Part shown: positions 1 through 8,363 of the stretch, in pieces
Numbering within the stretch: position 1 is the stretch's first letter
Layout: every line of letters begins with the position of its first letter
DNA from: F1-60-MAGs027 sp044344715
GTDB taxonomy: Bacteria > Actinomycetota > Acidimicrobiia > Acidimicrobiales > Ilumatobacteraceae
NCBI GenBank assembly: GCA_044344715.1
Contig: JBIJCI010000001.1
Span: 66,226-130,225 of the forward strand
Direction: 5' to 3'
Length of the DNA stretch: 64,000 nt
Position numbers and translations under genes: made by a program
Notes under the pieces: generated by a model
The model's input: the letters and a program-made list of their open reading frames with translations, nothing else
Told to the model about the DNA's origin: nothing
Databases searched by the model: none

Positions 1-291
1 GAATGCAACGAAGCCGACGGCGCGTGCCACGAGATTCACCTTCGACTTGGCGGGAAACGGGTGCACGCGGGTGATCGATCCCCAGGCGGTCCGTTCACGC
101 CGTACGAGTTGACCCCGCCACGCGGACTCCACCCGATGTTCGCGGTACCACGGCAACGAGGTCACGACGTGCACCTCGTGCCCGAGCGCGATCCAACCCT
201 CGACGATTTGCGTCATCACCCTTCCGGTTGGTGCGATGTCCGGCGCGAAGTGCGGACACAGTACGACGAACGTTCTGCGCTTCGGACTCAT
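1..291 (-). CDS. Glycosyltransferase family 4, N-terminal part (cut by window start)
   Basis: Only the first 97 residues are in the window. The protein begins MSPKRRTFVVLCPHFAPDIA and continues with GRVMTQIVEGWIALGHEVHV, the usual first Rossmann half of GT4 (GT-B fold) glycosyltransferases of the WcaI/capsule type, which transfer a sugar from an NDP-sugar to a glycan acceptor at the cytoplasmic membrane face. The start is ATG at 291: it overlaps the TGA stop of the upstream glycosyltransferase as ATGA, so the two are translationally coupled. It is the third gene of a minus-strand glycosyltransferase operon. Donor and acceptor cannot be read from this fragment. Confidence 0.8.
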   Translation of the reverse strand, partial: MSPKRRTFVVLCPHFAPDIAPTGRVMTQIVEGWIALGHEVHVVTSLPWYREHRVESAWRGQLVRRERTAWGSITRVHPFPAKSKVNLVARAVGFVAF

Positions 292-1412
292 CGGCTCCCC
301 GGTGCCAGCGTGCGACGGTAGGCGCCCGCAAGGTCGCGACCCGAGTCGACGGCGCGGAACGTGGCCGCCCGTGCGAGTCCGCGTGCCCTCCACAGGTCAC
401 GATCTTCGATCGCCGCATCGACGGCCGCCGACCAGGCCTCCGCGTCGAGGGGCAGCACCTGTCCCGCGCTTCCCACGACCTCGGGCAGGGCGGTCGCATC
501 GGCGGCGATGACCGGTGTGCCGAGCGCCATCGCCTCGATGACGGGTGCACCGAAACCCTCGTACGAACTCGGAAAGACGAGTGCAGAGGACATCGCGAGG
601 AGTCCGTCGCGATCCGCGTCATCGAGACGTCCGACGAGAACGACACGATGACCGAGGTTCAGTTCCTCGATACGTCGAACGAGGGCATCGTGCGCCCGTC
701 CCACTCCCCCGGCGAAGACGACCTGCACGTCGTCGCGCTTCAGCGGTCCGGCGAGCAGTTCGCAGAGGAAGCGATGGTTCTTGTGCGGATGGGTGATCGC
801 GGGGTACGCCAGCACGTGCGGCGCCACCAACCCGAAACGCGACCGCAGCTCCGACTCGCCGGTGCGTTCCGCACCGATCGCAGCCTCGACGCCGTGGCGC
901 ACCACACTCACCTTCTCGGACGGCACACCGAGCCGCGCGATGACGGTCTGCCGCACGTATTCGCTCGGAACCGCGATGTGCGTGGCACGACCTGCCGAAA
1001 CCGGCATCCGGGCCGACAGGTAGGACAATCGTGCGCGCGAGAAGTACTGCGGATAGACGAGGTACTGCAGGTCGTGGATCGTGAGCAAGGTCGGCCGCGG
1101 ACTGCGCGGTGGGAGCGTGCCTCCGCCGTGGTGAACGAGTCCGGCACCTGCGGCCCGGGCGGCGAACCACGTCGCCTCGCGAAGGATGCGCAGTGGACGC
1201 CCACGTTCGCGCGACCGTGACTCGTGGAAGCGCACCGCCGTTGCGAGTTCGGGATGTGCGCCCGGAAATCCCCGCGGCACGTACGCATCGACGTCGAAGG
1301 TTTCTCGATCCGCCTCGCGCAAGCCTGCGAGTTGCCTGACCAAGTACTGCTCCGATCCACCCACCTTGCCCGGCACGCACCACAACAGGTTCACCGCCAC
1401 ACGAATCGTCAT
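288..1412 (-). CDS. Glycosyltransferase family 4 (GT-B), second gene of operon
   Basis: 374 residues starting MTIRVAVNLLWCVPGKVGGS. The glycine-rich VGGSEQYLVRQL near residue 17 is the acceptor-side loop of GT4 enzymes. The C-terminal donor half has VFPSSYEGFGAPVIEAMALG, the E-x7-E signature that contacts the NDP-sugar. A cytoplasmic retaining glycosyltransferase of polysaccharide or glycolipid assembly is the likely role; the exact sugar is not predictable. I chose ATG 1412 because it overlaps the TGA of the preceding gene as ATGA, and residues before it do not match the family. The 3' end overlaps the next gene the same way, so the three GTs read as one operon. Confidence 0.9.
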   Translation of the reverse strand: MTIRVAVNLLWCVPGKVGGSEQYLVRQLAGLREADRETFDVDAYVPRGFPGAHPELATAVRFHESRSRERGRPLRILREATWFAARAAGAGLVHHGGGTLPPRSPRPTLLTIHDLQYLVYPQYFSRARLSYLSARMPVSAGRATHIAVPSEYVRQTVIARLGVPSEKVSVVRHGVEAAIGAERTGESELRSRFGLVAPHVLAYPAITHPHKNHRFLCELLAGPLKRDDVQVVFAGGVGRAHDALVRRIEELNLGHRVVLVGRLDDADRDGLLAMSSALVFPSSYEGFGAPVIEAMALGTPVIAADATALPEVVGSAGQVLPLDAEAWSAAVDAAIEDRDLWRARGLARAATFRAVDSGRDLAGAYRRTLAPGSR

Positions 1413-2518
1413 CGCGCACCCATCCGAACGGCGTCGCGGTACGCGCGCACCACGAGATCCGCCGTCCCCTCCCACGAGGCACCCTTGGCCCGCTCGACCC
1501 CGAGCTGCGACAACTCGCCGCGTCGTGACAGCGCATCCCGGATCCCGTCGGCGATCGACGACACCGAGTGCGGATCGACGAGCACCGCGGCGCCACCCGC
1601 GACCTCCTCGGTCGACGTCCCGACGCTGGTGACGACCGGCGTGCCCTGTGACATCGCCTCCAGGATCGGGAGTCCGAAACCCTCCATCAACGACGGGTAG
1701 CAGAGCACCGAGGCTCCCGAGTACACGGCGGGCAGGTCGGCATCCGCCACGTGTCCGACGAAGGTCACGCGATCGTTCGCCGACGGACGGGCTCGCACGT
1801 CGTCCCGACCCCAGCCAACGGAACCGGCAACCACGAGGGGCGGCACGTCCGCACCGAGGTTTCGGTGCGCCTCGATCAACCGGGGAAGGTTCTTGCGCGG
1901 CTCCAGGGTGCCGACGGAGAGCAGGTATTCAGCGGGCAGGCCGAGGCGACCGCGCACCTGCGCGGCCTCGGCGGCGCCGACCGTGCGCAGCCGAACGCCG
2001 AGTGGCACCAAGCGGAGGCGTTCCTCGTCGAATCCGTGTGCTGCGCAGTCCGCGAGCGTTGCACGCGACGAGCACATCACGATCACCGCCCGTCGCCGCA
2101 ATTCCTCGAGCGAGCGCACGAACACCTGCGTGCCCCGCCGAGTGAAGAACTCGGGGTGCCGCAGGAACGCGAGGTCGTGGATGGTCGCCACCAGCGGCAC
2201 GTCCGGGCCGGCCGGGAACGGAATGATCGACGTTGCGTGCAGCACGTCGATGCGACCCGTCGCGCGCTCCACGCGCGGCCGTCCGAATCGCAGCATCGAC
2301 TCGACCAGGAGCGCGCCACCGACCGGTAGGTGCGTCATCGGCACGTTGGGCACGTAGCCGGCCGTCGCAGGGCGGGCATGCCGACCCGCGACGCCGACGA
2401 CCTCGACGTCATCCCGCTCCGACAGGGCTCGCCCCAGCTCGACCGCGGCGATTCCCGTACCACCCGGAACGTCACGCCAGCAGTGCTCGAAGGTGAGCGC
2501 AACGCGCACACGACTCAT
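1409..2518 (-). CDS. Glycosyltransferase family 4 (GT-B), first gene of operon
   Basis: 369 residues beginning MSRVRVALTFEHCWRDVPGG. Features seen are the GGTGIAAVELGRAL N-terminal loop, the hinge SVGTLEPRKNLPRLIEAH (close to the RpfB/mannosyltransferase type) and the donor-site SLMEGFGLPILEAMSQG with the E-x7-E pair. It is probably a mannosyl- or rhamnosyl-type transferase in surface glycan synthesis. The ATG at 2518 follows a -10-like CAGAAT (2531-2526) by 7 nt with no SD sequence, which suggests a leaderless mRNA. It is divergent from the sugar-nucleotide epimerase at 2562, so donor synthesis and transfer genes share one 43-bp promoter region. Confidence 0.9.
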   Translation of the reverse strand: MSRVRVALTFEHCWRDVPGGTGIAAVELGRALSERDDVEVVGVAGRHARPATAGYVPNVPMTHLPVGGALLVESMLRFGRPRVERATGRIDVLHATSIIPFPAGPDVPLVATIHDLAFLRHPEFFTRRGTQVFVRSLEELRRRAVIVMCSSRATLADCAAHGFDEERLRLVPLGVRLRTVGAAEAAQVRGRLGLPAEYLLSVGTLEPRKNLPRLIEAHRNLGADVPPLVVAGSVGWGRDDVRARPSANDRVTFVGHVADADLPAVYSGASVLCYPSLMEGFGLPILEAMSQGTPVVTSVGTSTEEVAGGAAVLVDPHSVSSIADGIRDALSRRGELSQLGVERAKGASWEGTADLVVRAYRDAVRMGAR

Positions 2519-2561
2519 TGCCTACATTCTGGCGGTAGGTGCCCGCATACGCTGGAACATC
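2519..2561. promoter_or_regulatory. Divergent leaderless promoters, glycosyltransferase operon / epimerase
   Basis: Within 43 bp there is a minus-strand -10 CAGAAT (2531-2526, 7 nt before ATG 2518) and a plus-strand -10 TACGCT (2548-2553, 8 nt before ATG 2562). No ribosome-binding site is visible on either side. Promoter calls come from spacing and the ANNNT pattern only. Confidence 0.55.
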
Positions 2562-3539
2562 ATGACGGTGCCGCGACGTGATCCCGGGTTCTGGCGCGGA
2601 CGGGTCGTCGTCGTTACCGGCGGTGCGGGTTTCCTCGGCTCGCACGTCGTTCGCCTGTTGAGCGACGCCGGGGCCCACGTCCACGTGCCGCGTAGCGCCA
2701 CCGTGGACCTGACGAAGCACGGCATCGCGCAGCAGTACCTGGCGGCGTTGCGCCCGAGCCACGTCATCCATCTCGCGGCGCGGGTGGGTGGCATCGGGTA
2801 CAACCAAGCCGAGCCGGCGCCGTTGTTCCTCGACAACCTGCTGATGGGCACCAACGTGATCGAGGCGGCACGGGTCGTGGGCGTCGAGAAGACGACGATC
2901 CTCGGCACGGTGTGCAGTTACCCGAAGTACACCCCCGTTCCGTTCCGTGAGGAGTCGATCTGGGACGGATACCCGGAAGAAACGAACGCGCCGTACGGGA
3001 TCGCCAAGAAGGCACTGCTCGTGCACGCCCAGGTGAACCGGCAACAATACGGCCAGCGTTTCGCGTTCGTGATCCCGACCAACCTGTACGGTCCCGGCGA
3101 CAAGTTCCACGAGTCGGTCTCCCACGTGATTCCCGCACTGATCAAGAAGTGCGTCGATGCCAAGGAGCAGGGCCGGGGCAAGGTCTCGGTGTGGGGAACC
3201 GGCGCCGCCAGTCGTGACTATCTCTACGTCGGCGATGCAGCGGCAGCGATCATCCTGGCTACCGAGTTGTACGACGGCACGGAACCGCTGAACCTCGGCA
3301 ACAACCGGGAGATCACCATCCGCGAGACCGCCGAGACGATCGCGCGAGTCGTCGGATTCGACGGCGAGCTCGCCTGGGATGCCACCAAACCCGACGGTCA
3401 ACCCCGCCGACGCGTCGACGCGTCGCGCGCCGAAGCCGCGCTCGGGTGGCACGCACACACCGAGTTCGAGGCCGGGTTGCGCGCCACCGTGGAGTGGTAC
3501 CTCGCCAACCGCGCTGCCGCCGAGGCACCACAGCGGTGA
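2562..3539 (+). CDS. NAD(P)-dependent sugar-nucleotide epimerase, GDP-L-fucose synthase-like
   Basis: 325-residue extended SDR protein. The cofactor motif VTGGAGFLGSHVV lies near residue 18 and the catalytic YGIAK (YxxxK) around residue 147. The block NLYGPGDKFHESVSHVIPAL, followed by a WGTG-x-ASRDYLYVGDAA segment, is characteristic of GDP-fucose synthase (Fcl/WcaG), which converts GDP-4-keto-6-deoxy-mannose to GDP-L-fucose by double epimerization and reduction. A related NDP-sugar epimerase/reductase is the alternative. The start is ATG 2562, 8 nt after TACGCT. It probably provides a deoxysugar donor for the divergent glycosyltransferases. The stop overlaps the GTG of the rhomboid gene. Confidence 0.85.
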   Translation: MTVPRRDPGFWRGRVVVVTGGAGFLGSHVVRLLSDAGAHVHVPRSATVDLTKHGIAQQYLAALRPSHVIHLAARVGGIGYNQAEPAPLFLDNLLMGTNVIEAARVVGVEKTTILGTVCSYPKYTPVPFREESIWDGYPEETNAPYGIAKKALLVHAQVNRQQYGQRFAFVIPTNLYGPGDKFHESVSHVIPALIKKCVDAKEQGRGKVSVWGTGAASRDYLYVGDAAAAIILATELYDGTEPLNLGNNREITIRETAETIARVVGFDGELAWDATKPDGQPRRRVDASRAEAALGWHAHTEFEAGLRATVEWYLANRAAAEAPQR

Positions 3540-4327
3540 GCATTCCCCCGTCGCAGTTCCCGCCACCCGATCCGTGGCGGGACCTTCCCGACACCGACAC
3601 CCCTCCCCACCGGCGGAGCGCCGATGAGCGCGTGCCGTTCGAATTCCGTCGCCCGTCACGGCGGCTCCAGGGCGTTCCACCGTTCGTCGTCAGCAACGCG
3701 TTGATCGCGATCAACGTCGGGATCTTCCTGTGGGTCACGCTCGGCGAGGTCGGCTCGGTGATGTTCGGCAGCACCGGGAGCGACCGCACGATGAGCTTCG
3801 TCATCGCCCGCGAGTTCCTTGCACGCGGCGAGTGGTACCGCCTGGTGTCCTGCGGGTTCGTACATTTCGGCCTGATCCACGTCGGCTTCAACATGCTCCT
3901 GCTGTACCAACTGAGCCGGCTGATCGAACCCGTCATCGGCTCGCTCCGTTTCTCCCTCCTGTATTTCGCGTCGCTGCTCGGTGGTTCGCTCGGTGCGCTG
4001 TTGCTCTCCCCCGATGCGCTGACGGGCGGGGCGTCCGGCGCGGTGTTCGGCCTCATGGCCGCGAGCGTCGTGGGCGTCGGCCAGCGCGGCATCAATCCCC
4101 TGCGCACCGGTCTCGGACTCACGTTCGCAATCAACGTCCTGTTCACGCTCGCCGTGCCAGGGGTGTCGGTGGGTGGGCATTTCGGCGGCGCGGCGGTCGG
4201 CGCCATCGTCGGTGCGTTGACACTGGCGCCGCGGTCGTGGCACGTACCGTCGTGGGCGAGCGTCGCGGTTCCGATCGTCTCGAGCGGCGCGTGCGTGGCG
4301 GTTGCCGTCGCGTTCGTGCACGGATGA
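3536..4327 (+). CDS. Rhomboid family intramembrane serine protease
   Basis: 263 residues. After a proline-rich cytosolic N-terminus (about 60 residues) come six hydrophobic segments. The rhomboid hallmarks are HVGFNMLLLYQ (HxxxN in TM2), GGASGAVFGL with the catalytic Ser near residue 167, and GGHFGGAAVG with the catalytic His near residue 214. Rhomboids cleave transmembrane substrates inside the lipid bilayer. The start is GTG 3536, overlapping the epimerase stop as GTGA, which gives SIPPSQFPPPDPW as the N-terminus; upstream in-frame sequence is antisense to nothing but looks unlike protein. The substrate is unknown. Confidence 0.92.
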   Translation: MSIPPSQFPPPDPWRDLPDTDTPPHRRSADERVPFEFRRPSRRLQGVPPFVVSNALIAINVGIFLWVTLGEVGSVMFGSTGSDRTMSFVIAREFLARGEWYRLVSCGFVHFGLIHVGFNMLLLYQLSRLIEPVIGSLRFSLLYFASLLGGSLGALLLSPDALTGGASGAVFGLMAASVVGVGQRGINPLRTGLGLTFAINVLFTLAVPGVSVGGHFGGAAVGAIVGALTLAPRSWHVPSWASVAVPIVSSGACVAVAVAFVHG

Positions 4328-4343
4328 GGCGGTCGCAACCACG

Positions 4344-4625
4344 ATGAGCACGCAGACCACGGAGTCGACCGACACTCGACGCGAACACGAGCTGCAAACC
4401 GGCGAGCCGGAGTGCGCGCACATCGTGAAGACGGACGGCGACGAGTCCGCCGCCGCGAAGGTGCTGCAGGCACGCATCGAGGGAACGCCGATCGAGGCAT
4501 TGTGCGGTCACCGATGGGTGCCCTCGCGTGATCCCAAGCAGCTACCGCTCTGCGGGAAGTGCAAGGACATCTACGACACGTACCGGGCGTTCAACGACGG
4601 GCTCCACGAATCACCGGGTGAGTGA
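4344..4625 (+). CDS. DUF3039 domain protein (small putative zinc-binding protein)
   Basis: 93 residues starting MSTQTTESTDTRREHEL. The conserved core EALCGHRWVPSRDPKQLPLC followed by GKCKD matches actinobacterial DUF3039 proteins: Cys...His and a Cys-x2-Cys pair could bind one zinc. Function is unknown. The ATG at 4344 is 16 nt after the rhomboid stop; an upstream in-frame ATG at 4302 would overlap rhomboid coding sequence and adds non-conserved residues. It ends 17 bp before the convergent dnaE2 stop. Confidence 0.75.
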   Translation: MSTQTTESTDTRREHELQTGEPECAHIVKTDGDESAAAKVLQARIEGTPIEALCGHRWVPSRDPKQLPLCGKCKDIYDTYRAFNDGLHESPGE

Positions 4626-4642
4626 GCCGTCGCACGGCGGTG

Positions 4643-7600
4643 TCAACGGAAGTCGCGCGAGGCCATGCGGATCGGCACCCGCAATTCGGTGAAACGCTCC
4701 CCGATCACGTTCACCACGCCCTCGGCATACTGCACGCGGCCGTGAACGAGCAATGCGCTCGCCCGACGCAACACCTCTGCGTGGCGCACCCAGCAGCCGC
4801 GGGAGCAGAGCACGTTCATCAGGCCGGTCTCATCCTCGAGGCTGAAGAATGTGGTGCCCTTGGCCGTCATCGGTCGCTGGCGGTGCGTCACCACACCGGC
4901 GATGAGCACCCGTGACTCGGGTTCGCGTCCGGCGAGTTCGGTCAGTTCGTGCGCGGTGATCACCCCGAGTTCGCGCAACGACCGGCGCAGGAAGGTGGTG
5001 GGGTGACCCTCGGGTGACACACCCGTTGCCCAGAGATCGGCGACCGCCTCCTCCACCGGCTGCATGCCGGGTAGGTGCGGCGTCGACATGGTGGTAATGC
5101 CCTGCAGCCGATCGGGCGACGATTCGACCATGGCCCCCGCGTTCCACAGCGCGGTACGTCGCGACATATCGAACGACTCGCCGAATACACCGGCAGTGGC
5201 GAGCGCCTCGAGTTGCTTCACCGAGATACCCGGCACACGACGCACGAGATCCTCGACGTCGTTGAACGGTCGCGCCGCTTCGATACGGGCCGCGAGTTCG
5301 GCGCCGATACCCCGTACCGAACCGATGCCGAGCCGCACGGCAAGACCACCGGTCGACTGCGCGTCGGGCTCCAGCCAGGCACCCGCGCGCGAGGCGTTGA
5401 TGTCGGGCGTTCGGACCACCACCCCGTGACGTCGAGCGTCCTGCACGAGCGTATGCGGGGACCAGAACCCCATCGGCTGCGAGTTGATGAGCGAGGCACA
5501 AAAGATCGCCGGCTCGTGCAGTTTGATCCACGCCGACGAGTACACGAGGTAGGCGAAACTCACGGAGTGGCTCTCGGGAAACCCGTAGTTGGCGAACGCT
5601 GCCATCTTGTCGTAGATCTCGTCGGCAACACCGCCGACGATGCCGCGCTGCGCCATGCCCTCGTACAACCGGTCGCGCAAGCGGATCATGCGCGTCCTCG
5701 AGCGCTTCGATCCCATCGCCTGACGTAGTTCGTCGGCCTGTGACGGCGTGAAACCGGCGACGTCGATTGCCATCTGCATGAGCTGTTCCTGGAAGAGCGG
5801 CACGCCGAGCGTCTTGCCGAGGCTGTTCTCGAGCAACGGATGCAGGTAGGTGACGGGCTCCTGGCCGTTGCGGCGGCGGATGTACGGGTGCACCGAACCA
5901 CCCTGGATCGGACCGGGACGGATGAGCGCCACCTCGACGACGAGGTCGTAGAAACGTCGGGGCTTCAAGCGCGGCAGTGTCGACATCTGCGCGCGGGACT
6001 CCACCTGGAACACTCCGACGCTGTCGGCTCGGCACAGCATGGCGTACACCTCGTCCTCCTGCGGAATCTCCGCCAGGTCGATACGCCGACCACGGAACTC
6101 GGCGACGTAGTCGATCGCCCGGTGCAGCGCCGAGAGCATGCCGAGCCCGAGCAGGTCGAACTTGACGAGGTTCACCGCCGCACAGTCGTCCTTGTCCCAC
6201 TGCAGCACACTGCGGCCCGGCATCGTCGCCCACTCCACCGGACACACCTCGCTGACCGGACGATCACAGATCACCATGCCACCGGAGTGAATACCTAGGT
6301 GGCGCGGTGCATCCTGCACGCGCTGCGCCAACTGCACCACCAGGTCGGGCACGGTTACCTCGCACTGCTCCCTGACCGGGCTCCACGAGTCGAAACGGCG
6401 GCTGAAGGCGTCCTGCTCCGCGGCCGAGTACCCGAGTGCGCGCGCCATATCGCGCACCGCCGACCGGGCGCGGTAGGTGATCACGTTGGCAACCTGGGCG
6501 GCCCGCAGGCGTCCGTAGCGCCCGTACACGTACTGGATGACCTCCTCGCGACGGTCGCTCTCGATGTCGAGGTCGATATCGGGCGGTCCGTCGCGCTCGG
6601 CGGACAGGAAACGCTCGAACAACAATCCGAGCGAGACGGCGTCGGCCTTGGTGATGCCGAGCGAGAAGCACACCGCACTATTGGCCGCGCTTCCGCGACC
6701 TTGACAGAGGATGTCGTTGCGCTCGCAGAACTGCACGATGTCCCACACGACGAGGAAGTAACCGGGAAACCCGAGCCGCTCGATCACGCCGAGTTCGTGG
6801 TCGATGGTGCGCCAGGCGCGCGAGCGCAGCGACAAGTCCTCGTGCGCGCCGAGCGGACGCTCGCCGTAGCGACGACGCCCGCCGACTTCGACGAGTTGCC
6901 GCAGGTACTGAATCTCGCTCGAACCATCGGGGCACGGAAACGGCGGCAGGTTGGGGGCGATGAGCGACAGGTCGAATGCGGCCGAACGGGCGATGTCGAC
7001 GGCGCGATCGACCACGCCGGGATACCGGGCGAAACGGTGGTGTTGCTCCGCCGCACTACGCAGGCACGCACCCGCCGCGGGTGGAAGACGTGCGTCGAGG
7101 TCGTCGAGACTGCACCGGTTGCGCACCGCGGCAAGTGCGCACGCCAGCACGTGGTCACCCGGTGCCGCATACGACACGTCGTTGGTGGCCACCACGCCGA
7201 CCTCGCACCGCGCGGCGAGCGCAGCGAGTGCATCGTTGCGCCATACGTCGAGCGGATCACCGTGGTTCCACACCTCGACGAGCACCCGATCACGACCGAA
7301 TGCGTCGATCATCAGCCGGAGCGACTCCTGAGCCGACGACGGATCGACGCGCAGGCGGCGGGTGAGTGGTCCGTCGTGCGTGCCGGTGAGCACGAAACAC
7401 TCCCCCTTCACGTGCCGCCCCAACGACTCGAGGTCGAACACCGGACGCGACTTCGACCCGCGCATCTGCCCCTCGGTGAGCGCACGCGACAGTGCGCCGT
7501 ATCCCGCGGGTCCGTCGGCGATGATCACGATGTCCCCGAACGCGTCGGTACCACCGCACGACACCTCGGCGCCGAACACGGTGCGAACCCCGGTTCCACG

Positions 7601-7771
7601 AGCCGCCTGGGCGAAACGAACCACCCCGTAGAAACCGTGTCGATCGGTGAGTGCGAGCGCACTCAGCCCGAGGTCGTCGGCAACCTCGATCAGGTGTTCG
7701 GGGGACGATGCGCCGTGCAGGAACGAGAACTGCGACCGGCAATGCAATTCGGCGTAGTTACGCGACGACAC
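4643..7771 (-). CDS. dnaE2: Error-prone DNA polymerase III alpha-type DnaE2
   Basis: 1042-residue C-family polymerase. It has an N-terminal PHP domain (LHCRSQFSFLHGASSPEHL, TDRHGFYGVVRF), the palm with catalytic aspartates in PDIDLDIESD (about residues 396-405) and VKFDLLGLG (about 540), the fingers GSKRSRTRMIRLRDRL, an HhH region and a C-terminal OB fold. The length fits DnaE2 (about 1050) rather than replicative DnaE1 (about 1180). In mycobacteria DnaE2 is the polymerase of SOS mutagenesis and works with ImuA' and ImuB, whose genes lie upstream here. The start is GTG 7771, 6 nt after TATCGT, with a LexA-type box immediately upstream. The start abuts the stop of the Nudix gene. Confidence 0.95.
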   Translation of the reverse strand: MSSRNYAELHCRSQFSFLHGASSPEHLIEVADDLGLSALALTDRHGFYGVVRFAQAARGTGVRTVFGAEVSCGGTDAFGDIVIIADGPAGYGALSRALTEGQMRGSKSRPVFDLESLGRHVKGECFVLTGTHDGPLTRRLRVDPSSAQESLRLMIDAFGRDRVLVEVWNHGDPLDVWRNDALAALAARCEVGVVATNDVSYAAPGDHVLACALAAVRNRCSLDDLDARLPPAAGACLRSAAEQHHRFARYPGVVDRAVDIARSAAFDLSLIAPNLPPFPCPDGSSEIQYLRQLVEVGGRRRYGERPLGAHEDLSLRSRAWRTIDHELGVIERLGFPGYFLVVWDIVQFCERNDILCQGRGSAANSAVCFSLGITKADAVSLGLLFERFLSAERDGPPDIDLDIESDRREEVIQYVYGRYGRLRAAQVANVITYRARSAVRDMARALGYSAAEQDAFSRRFDSWSPVREQCEVTVPDLVVQLAQRVQDAPRHLGIHSGGMVICDRPVSEVCPVEWATMPGRSVLQWDKDDCAAVNLVKFDLLGLGMLSALHRAIDYVAEFRGRRIDLAEIPQEDEVYAMLCRADSVGVFQVESRAQMSTLPRLKPRRFYDLVVEVALIRPGPIQGGSVHPYIRRRNGQEPVTYLHPLLENSLGKTLGVPLFQEQLMQMAIDVAGFTPSQADELRQAMGSKRSRTRMIRLRDRLYEGMAQRGIVGGVADEIYDKMAAFANYGFPESHSVSFAYLVYSSAWIKLHEPAIFCASLINSQPMGFWSPHTLVQDARRHGVVVRTPDINASRAGAWLEPDAQSTGGLAVRLGIGSVRGIGAELAARIEAARPFNDVEDLVRRVPGISVKQLEALATAGVFGESFDMSRRTALWNAGAMVESSPDRLQGITTMSTPHLPGMQPVEEAVADLWATGVSPEGHPTTFLRRSLRELGVITAHELTELAGREPESRVLIAGVVTHRQRPMTAKGTTFFSLEDETGLMNVLCSRGCWVRHAEVLRRASALLVHGRVQYAEGVVNVIGERFTELRVPIRMASRDFR

Positions 7772-8335
7772 TCACTCACGATAGCGAACATACGTTCGTA
7801 GGGCGGCCGTAAGCCCGCCCCGCAAGCCGGGATCGGCAACGGCGAACGCCTCGTCGGGCGCGAACCACCGGGCGTCGGGACTCTCCCCCTCTCCCGGACG
7901 CGGATCATCGTCACCGGCCAGCAACACGTACCGCACGTCGAAGTGCCGGTGCCCGCGGGGACCGGGATGCACGTCGAGGTGGATGAGTTGCGGACCGTCG
8001 TGCGGATGCGCCACGTGGAGGCCGAGCTCCTCCTGCGACTCGCGCACCGCCGCGGCGGCCGGATCCTCGTCGTGCTCGATATGACCGCCGGGCTGCAACC
8101 ACAGACCAAGCCGCTTGTGCACGTGCAGGGCGACACCCCGACGACCGACGACTATCGCCGAGGCCGTGACGTGACGTACGTCGGCATGTTCGCTGAGTGG
8201 AGCCGTCAGTTGCGGCACCACGTCGAGGAACTCGGCGATGGAGTCGCGTTCCCGGTCGTCGACCGGTGTCGCTGCACGGAAATGCGCGCACAACGATTCG
8301 ACGAGTCGGACATCGTGCGGCGAGACGGCGGACAT
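7772..8335 (-). CDS. Nudix hydrolase between imuB and dnaE2
   Basis: 187 residues starting MSAVSPHDVRLVESLCAHFR. The Nudix box GHIEHDE-x7-RESQEELGL is complete (GX5EX7REUXEEXGU), so it should hydrolyse a nucleoside diphosphate linked to X; oxidised dNTP or another nucleotide is possible but not shown. WLQPGGH before the box is typical of MutT-like members. ATG 8335 is 7 nt after a -10-like TACCGT (8348-8343) with no SD, so it may have its own leaderless promoter 28 bp downstream of imuB. Its stop is directly followed by the dnaE2 GTG, and its last codons contain the dnaE2 LexA box. A link to SOS mutagenesis or dNTP-pool cleaning is inference from position. Confidence 0.88.
   Translation of the reverse strand: MSAVSPHDVRLVESLCAHFRAATPVDDRERDSIAEFLDVVPQLTAPLSEHADVRHVTASAIVVGRRGVALHVHKRLGLWLQPGGHIEHDEDPAAAAVRESQEELGLHVAHPHDGPQLIHLDVHPGPRGHRHFDVRYVLLAGDDDPRPGEGESPDARWFAPDEAFAVADPGLRGGLTAALRTYVRYRE
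7778..7783 (-). promoter_or_regulatory. -10 element of dnaE2 (leaderless)
   Basis: TATCGT on the minus strand, 6 nt before GTG 7771 and lying inside the last codons of the Nudix gene. It sits 1 bp from the LexA-type box, so repressor binding would block this promoter. Confidence 0.6.
7785..7798. promoter_or_regulatory. LexA (SOS) box of dnaE2
   Basis: CGAACATACGTTCG is a perfect CGAAC-N4-GTTCG palindrome and equals the Bacillus/actinobacterial LexA consensus. It lies in the spacer of the dnaE2 promoter and entirely within the 3' end of the Nudix coding region. Known LexA regulation of dnaE2 in mycobacteria supports the call; binding is inferred. Confidence 0.85.
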
Positions 8336-8363
8336 CGCAGACACGGTAGTGCTCGCTCGCGCA